The translations under genes and the position numbers were made by a program. Positions 7,241 to 10,313 of a stretch of DNA of 10,313 nucleotides are shown piece after piece. The notes beneath the pieces were generated by a model, which saw nothing but the letters and a program-made list of their open reading frames with translations, ran no database searches and had not been told where the DNA came from. The stretch lies in contig JAAAJB010000864.1 in assembly GCA_016098155.1 (NCBI GenBank), forward strand, positions 1-10,313, written 5' to 3'. The DNA is from Actinomortierella ambigua. Lineage: Eukaryota; Mortierellomycota; Mortierellomycetes; Mortierellales; Mortierellaceae. The stretch's first letter is position 1. Each line of letters begins with the position of its first letter.

Positions 7241-8059
7241 GTTTAGCCTCAGCACTCTCTTTTTGTCCTAGGAAAGGTACTCGGCTCAGGCGCTTTTGGG
7301 ACTGTCCATGAAGCTCGATGGGGAAACCAGCCTTGTGCAGCCAAGACCTTCTCCCTCAGCCAGTCCGAACTTCACCAGCAGTCTATCCAGGAGGAGATCT
7401 CGGTCCTCAAGAAGCTCCACTTCCGCCACATCATCCAATTCTACAGGATACACGAAGAAAACGGCCGGATCTACCTACTCATGGAGTTGGCTGAGAAGGG
7501 TAGTCTTGAACAAGCCATCAACAGAGGTGAGCTCTCCAGCGTTGACTGGTCAATCAAGAGTCGGCTCGCTAGTGAGATCGCGCAAGGACTTGACTTTATC
7601 CACAAGGAGAAAATTCTTCATCGCGACATCAGGAGTGCGAATGTGCTCCTGAATATGCACATGGAGGTCAAGCTGGTCGACCTTCGACTGGCCACAGTCA
7701 ATTCAATGACCTTTGCATCAATGAGTGTAACGCAATCGGTCTCTGGGATCGTAGGGACACTTCGATGGATCGCTCCTGAGATCCTGAATGCCTCCAAGCC
7801 AGAGTACTCGACCAAATCAGATGTGTATGCACTCGGAATTGTGATGTGGGAGATGGCGGCCAACTGTACTCGTCCATATAAGGACCAGGAAAACGGGGCG
7901 CTGATCGCTGTCCATGTCAGCCATGGTGGACGCGAGACCTTTCCAGAAGACACACCGACCGAGTATCGCGAGTGGGCAGAGCGATGTTGGCACCAGAGCC
8001 CTGTTTGCCGTCCAGATGCAAGCGAGGTGGTCCAGATTCATGTCGGGCCTACTAGTTAG
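4418..8059 (+). CDS. Gene B: fused kinase-Sel1 repeat-kinase protein, three exons, predicted 1149 aa
   Basis: Exons are 4418-4450, 4550-7159 and 7253-8059, all joined in phase 0. The protein starts MDHVRAKPLLT. Kinase 1 (about residues 18-275) has the glycine loop GSGTFGSV (22-29), Lys42 in the CAAK motif, Glu59 of helix C, HRDLKSGN with Asp136, DFG at 154-156 and a GTIRWMAPE activation-segment end, all as in active TKL-type kinases. A linker is followed by 13 Sel1-like repeats (about 350-820), a tail of about 60 residues, then kinase 2 (about 888-1140). The start is chosen because gene D has an identical CTCAATGGATC context and an 11-codon first exon. The junction to kinase 2 uses the donor at 7160, whose flank (GTAAGGAG.AAACC) matches intron 1, and the acceptor before 7253. 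The frame is open throughout. Two separate transcripts remain possible: kinase 2 alone could start at ATG 7061 or 7082. Confidence 0.6.
4451..4549 (+). other. Intron 1 of gene B (99 bp, GT-AG, phase 0)
   Basis: The donor is ACG|GTAAGG and the acceptor is CCGTAG|CAC. An in-frame TAG at 4547-4549 is part of the acceptor itself, so the kinase frame cannot extend upstream without splicing. The site is supported by comparison: the kinase exons of C and D also begin at AG|CAC and read H-S-L-F/L-V-L-G, against H-N-L-L-V-L-G here. The nearer position used by eye in C (CCTAGG at 7268-7273) is not an AG in B or D, so it was not chosen. Confidence 0.8.
4550..5340 (+). other. Kinase domain 1 of gene B (TKL-type, apparently active)
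   Basis: All key residues can be read: glycine-rich loop, the ATP-anchoring Lys (CAAK), helix-C Glu (QKEIS), HRDLKSGN, DFG at 4976-4984, WMAPE, the Asp of KSDVFALG, and the subdomain XI Arg. A Lys at the +2 position of HRD, the GT..WMAPE signature and KSDV.A.G..MWEM favour a serine/threonine kinase of the tyrosine-kinase-like group. No localisation signal is seen. Confidence 0.88.
5564..6973 (+). repeat. Sel1-like repeat tract of gene B, 13 units
   Basis: Thirteen consecutive units begin at DAQLVLG and end at the AAQQGCD unit. All are 36 residues except the last complete one, which has two extra residues (a VINKGND stretch), and a partial fourteenth follows. Units 1-4 are clear counterparts of units 1-4 in gene A (shared WIYDHGR, AFWWY, RAASQ, EWYSLGR). 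The later units are more uniform than those of gene A, suggesting more recent internal amplification or homogenisation. Confidence 0.88.
7127..7159 (+). other. Remnant of exon 1 of former gene C, now in-frame coding linker of gene B
   Basis: These 33 bases lie directly before the splice donor and align codon by codon with the 11-codon first exons of B and D (SKPSLT here against AKPLLT in B), but the position of their ATG reads GAG. The bases continue gene B's frame without a stop. This suggests the junction between B's SLR tail and C fell at or just before C's start codon. Confidence 0.6.
7160..7252 (+). other. Intron joining the SLR part to kinase 2 (93 bp, GT-AG, phase 0)
   Basis: The donor is ACA|GTAAGG and the acceptor CCTCAG|CAC, with a plausible branch site CTAAT in ACTCACTAATCC about 30 bp before the acceptor. 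The length is divisible by three and both ends are phase 0, so the frame is kept whether or not it is spliced, except that the intron holds TGA at 7238-7240. A second AG six bases upstream (TTTAG at 7242-7246) could serve as an in-frame alternative acceptor, adding Pro-Gln. Confidence 0.7.
7253..8059 (+). CDS. Kinase domain 2 exon (former gene C), degenerate DFG
   Basis: This 268-codon exon encodes a complete kinase fold closely similar to kinase 1: glycine loop GSGAFGTV, CAAK lysine, helix-C Glu, HRDIRSAN, GTLRWIAPE, KSDVYALG and a subdomain XI Arg (CRPDASE). Two key places differ. DFG is replaced by DLR (7679-7687), keeping the metal-binding Asp but losing Phe and Gly, and the catalytic-loop Lys two residues after HRD is Arg. 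Activity may be reduced, or the domain may act as a pseudokinase regulating kinase 1; both are inferences. It ends 12 codons past the kinase core at TAG 8057-8059, where gene A instead continues into its linker and SLRs. No start codon or promoter of its own is visible, so it is probably the last exon of gene B. Confidence 0.75.
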   Translation, partial: HSLFVLGKVLGSGAFGTVHEARWGNQPCAAKTFSLSQSELHQQSIQEEISVLKKLHFRHIIQFYRIHEENGRIYLLMELAEKGSLEQAINRGELSSVDWSIKSRLASEIAQGLDFIHKEKILHRDIRSANVLLNMHMEVKLVDLRLATVNSMTFASMSVTQSVSGIVGTLRWIAPEILNASKPEYSTKSDVYALGIVMWEMAANCTRPYKDQENGALIAVHVSHGGRETFPEDTPTEYREWAERCWHQSPVCRPDASEVVQIHVGPTS

Positions 8060-8200
8060 AGGTGATATTGGATGAAGCCTTAGCTTTTCATAACTTGAAG
8101 TTACAATTCGATAAACCTATTTCTTTCTCATTTCAGTTCACGTGTCCTTAATATAGACTTCATCTACACTTCTTAAGAAACCAATATTTTACATGGGGAC
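8060..8200 (+). other. AT-rich spacer after kinase 2, probable 3' flank with orphan acceptor-like site
   Basis: This spacer stands where gene A has its acidic linker and first six SLR units, but has no similarity to them. It contains a good acceptor-like sequence (pyrimidine run then CATTTCAG at 8129-8136, with GATAAAC before it). Splicing from the donor-like GTGGTC at 8027 to this acceptor would meet TAA within five codons, so it does not rescue the downstream SLR frame. Confidence 0.5.
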
Positions 8201-9830
8201 TAGGCAGCTCAACTCGACCTTGGCTTTCTGTCGATGGAAGAACGAGGAGCTGAGCACAGCGATGAAGAGAAATTCAAGTGGTTCATCATGGCAACTACTG
8301 GGGCAAAGGTATTTAAGTCTCGAGCAAGAGACGGCCCAGTGATTCACCTGAGTAGTAGAACAAGTAATCAGAACAGATCAATTCTACTTTGGCTAGTTGT
8401 GTAAATACCAGAATGGGGAAGTTGTCGAGAGTAACGACTCAGTCGCAATCCAATGGTGCAACAAGGCTGGTGAGTAAGGTCATGGCTCATCGCAAAACCA
8501 CCTTGATGAGATGTACGACAAAGAACACGAAACTGGGTGGGGTCCTGCAGATGCGCTCAAAGAGTTGAGCGAAGCATTGAATCTGCCGTGTAGTGGTACA
8601 CTGTGGCCGGTAGACAAGGGCACGATACAGCTCAGTACAGCCTTGGAGTGATGTTACTAAAAAGGCATGGGGTCGAACGGAACGATATCGAAGCAGCCAA
8701 GTGGTTTACAACAGCAGCAAATCAGGAATTCAAACAGCTCAAATCTACCTTGGCGGGATGTATTTATGAAGAGGGCCGAGGCGTTAATAGTAAATACCGC
8801 CAGGCTGTAGAGTATGAAGTTCCGCCTAGGCGTATCGGCTATAGGACAGACGCGAGGATGTAGTCAAGAAATCCAAATGCGATATCGAGATGGCCAAGTG
8901 GCTCAACAAAGCTGCGGAACACGATGTTCAAAATGAACAGTTCAACCTTGGTGGTTTGTACAAAATAAGACGAGGAGTTGAACAGAGTGATGGCGATGCC
9001 ACCAAGTGGCTCACCAAGGGAGCGGATCGTGGGGGTCTGAATAAGGGCTGTTTAATGTCTACGACCTTTAAGCTGGCTGAGTGGTTGATCTACGTAGTAG
9101 AACAAGGGAACACGGTAGCGAAGTACTGTGTTGGCAAGATAAACGGATACTGCAAAGAGCATATTCAAAGCGAGGCAGAGGCGTTCAAGCGATACACCAT
9201 GGCGGCAGAGCAAGGTCATGCCAAGGCCTACAGATGCCTTGGGCTAATGTGCAATGGAGGGCAGGGTTGTATCGAGGAAGCCAAGTGGTTAGATCAAGTA
9301 GCCGAGCAAGGGGATGCAGAGGCACGAGGTGAAGCTCTGAAACCAGCCATGGAGGAGGTTAAAAAGGGAATGCTGAGGCACAAAGCAGCTTTGGATGGCT
9401 GTAAGATGTAGGCAAAAGAGTTGACCAATGTGATCGCTTGGCGCTCCTGTGGTATGGTCTGAGCGCAGCTCAGAAAAACTCGCATGCACTGTTCAACCTC
9501 GCTTTGATGTATGGGCTCGATTTCAAGTTGGATCCTGATGGGCGATGAGACTCTTCATTTGTTTGGTGAGACTGCTAGGCAGGAGGAGGGTAGATGCACG
9601 CTTTCACATTGAATGGTTAACTGGCTACTGAATATCCTGGCAGACATGCGATATCCGACGTCTCAGATTCTCTCGCGTTGAATCGCTAAGGGGCTGCCAA
9701 GGGAATGCAGCGTTGCAGCGTAAGCTGGCTTGATTGTGCGAGAATGGCCGAGGCGCTGCGAAGAATGTACGTGGGGTAGTGACTGAGCAGGGCAGTTGCT
9801 CACGACCACCTCGATGCAAAATGTCGTTCG
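8201..9830 (+). pseudogene. Decayed Sel1-repeat region, duplicate of gene A's SLR region
   Basis: The sequence aligns in order with gene A from about base 922 to about 3180. Shared landmarks include CAACTCGACCTTGGCTTTCTG at the start, the YE.PP.RI segment near 8815, TTTAAGCTGGC.GAGTGGTTGATCTACG near 9067, CACCATGGCGGCAG near 9195 and CTTTCACATTGAATGG near 9600. Stops and frameshifts break it (for example TAA at 8401-8403, TAG near 8861 and near 9409), leaving only fragments open (8603-8863, 8890-9411). Compared with gene A it lacks segments corresponding to about 1060-1152, 1381-1570 and 2350-2568. It was presumably the SLR half of former gene C, cut off by the stop at 8059. Decay increases toward the 3' end. 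Confidence 0.85.
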
Positions 9831-9970
9831 ATAGATATGAGGGATAAAATCAAGCAACTTCATCAGACCCATCACGCCTTTAATTAGTGTGGTGTGCTCT
9901 GCACTGGAACACAAGGATGAAGGTTCCGTCGCTTTTGCTCTCTAAGCCCAGAGGCAGTGCACCATGCCCT
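9831..9970. other. Short spacer before gene D promoter
   Basis: No ORF, repeat or clear similarity to the region upstream of gene B is visible in these 140 bp. It probably contains distal upstream sequence of gene D. Confidence 0.4.
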
Positions 9971-10030
9971 CGTGACGTTTGCAAAACTACAAAAGCATTT
10001 GCCATCGGCCCTCTCATTCCCACCATCTCG
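9971..10030 (+). promoter_or_regulatory. Conserved upstream promoter block of gene D with TGACGT motif
   Basis: This is the counterpart of the block upstream of gene B, with the same order of sub-blocks (GTGACGTT, GCAAAAC, GCCATCGG, CTCTCATT, CCATCTCG) and nearly the same distance from TGACGT (9973-9978) to the ATG. Differences are scattered single bases with no length change, which suggests selection on the element or recent common descent. Confidence 0.6.
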
Positions 10031-10070
10031 TAACTCCATTTCTTCATTTACTACATGCATCTACGCCTCA

Positions 10071-10313
10071 ATGGATCTAATTCAGCCTACAATCACACTC
10101 AAGGTAGAGAGAGAAACTGGGCCAATAGCTGGGTCATGTGTCCCAAAGCCATCAAATCTGTTTCTTACTCATGTCTGTTGTTGGATAACCGGCATTAGCA
10201 CTCTCTTCTTGTCCTCGGAAGGTCTCTCGGCGCGGGCGCCTATGGCGCTGTCCATAAAGCCCATTGGGGAAACCAGCCTTGTGCAGCCAAGACATTCTTC
10301 CTCAGCCAGTCCG
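10071..10313 (+). CDS. Kinase-Sel1 family gene D, 5' end (3' truncated by window edge)
   Basis: Exon 1 (10071-10103) encodes MDLIQPTITLK. A GT-AG intron of 95 bp (10104-10198, donor AAG|GTAGAG, branch-like GGATAACC, acceptor ATTAG|CAC) is followed by the kinase exon from 10199 to the window end. The 38 visible codons of exon 2 contain the glycine loop GAGAYGAV and the CAAK lysine, matching kinases 1 and 2 residue for residue in spacing, and end at SQS. The start is supported by the same CTCAATGGATC context and exon length as gene B. By analogy the gene should continue with the rest of the kinase and SLRs outside the window; that part cannot be seen. Confidence 0.8.
   Translation, partial: MDLIQPTITLKVERETGPIAGSCVPKPSNLFLTHVCCWITGISTLFLSSEGLSARAPMALSIKPIGETSLVQPRHSSSASP
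10104..10198 (+). other. Intron 1 of gene D (95 bp, GT-AG, phase 0)
   Basis: The position matches intron 1 of gene B and the intron before kinase 2. The 5' end keeps a purine-rich GTAGAGAGAGAAAC similar to GTAAGGAGAAACC in B, while the interior has diverged. Phase 0 is needed for the frame entering the kinase. Confidence 0.75.

Noticed and set aside
7271..7273. CCTAG|GAAAG as acceptor for kinase 2
   Set aside because: The AG is present only in C (B has CTGGG, D has CTCGG), and it is out of phase with the phase-0 donor. The AG|CAC site is shared by B, C and D and restores the frame.
7296..7652. Ser-rich plus-strand ORF overlapping kinase 2
   Set aside because: It is the shifted frame of the kinase exon. 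The analogous ORF exists over kinase 1 (4593-4787), as expected from shared coding sequence.
8027..8136. Possible intron bypassing the TAG at 8059 to reconnect kinase 2 with the downstream SLR region
   Set aside because: Joining the donor-like GTGGTC to the acceptor at 8136 leads to TAA within five codons, and the SLR region beyond carries several more stops.

Overview
The window looks like a piece of a fungal nuclear genome, most likely an early-diverging filamentous fungus of the Mortierella type. Three things point there: short GT-AG introns of 93-99 bp, near-balanced base composition, and one protein design repeated in tandem. That design is a tyrosine-kinase-like (TKL-type) serine/threonine kinase domain followed by a long solenoid of Sel1-like repeats (SLR; about 36 residues, 108 bp each). 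Kinase-SLR expansions are known from Mucoromycota. The taxon is an inference from this family and the base composition. No RNA gene, CRISPR array, transposase or prokaryotic feature was seen.

Layout, all on the + strand. (1) 1-3450: the 3' part of kinase-SLR gene A. The window opens in the last kinase subdomain, followed by an acidic linker, about 23 SLR units and a short unique tail. (2) 3451-4417: an intergenic stretch with a small minus-strand ORF of unknown nature, a 7-bp tandem repeat, and a promoter block conserved with gene D. (3) 4418-8059: gene B, with a tiny 11-codon first exon, a 99-bp intron, then a long exon encoding an intact-looking kinase and 13 SLR units. This frame runs without a stop into the remains of exon 1 of a former neighbour (C) and reaches that exon's old splice donor. 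Removing the 93-bp intron joins B in frame to a second kinase domain, giving a predicted 1149-residue kinase-SLR-kinase protein. If the intron is retained, translation stops inside it at 7240. (4) 8060-9830: the second kinase ends in an early stop. Beyond it lies a decayed SLR region that matches gene A's SLR region but has several internal deletions and stops. (5) 9831-10313: a short spacer, the conserved promoter block again, and the 5' end of a fourth paralogue, D (11-codon exon 1, 95-bp intron, start of the kinase exon), which runs off the window.

The splice sites were settled by comparing B, C and D. All three kinase exons start at AG|CAC in phase 0, and all three donors follow an 11-codon block. 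The promoter block lies about 100 bp upstream of the ATG in B and D and is absent before C, which supports C having lost its own promoter and start codon and become the C-terminal half of B. The second kinase has DLR in place of DFG and Arg in place of the catalytic-loop Lys, so it may be a weak kinase or a pseudokinase. The cellular job of these proteins cannot be read from the sequence. SLR solenoids usually bind other proteins, so signalling or recognition receptors under birth-and-death evolution are a reasonable guess.
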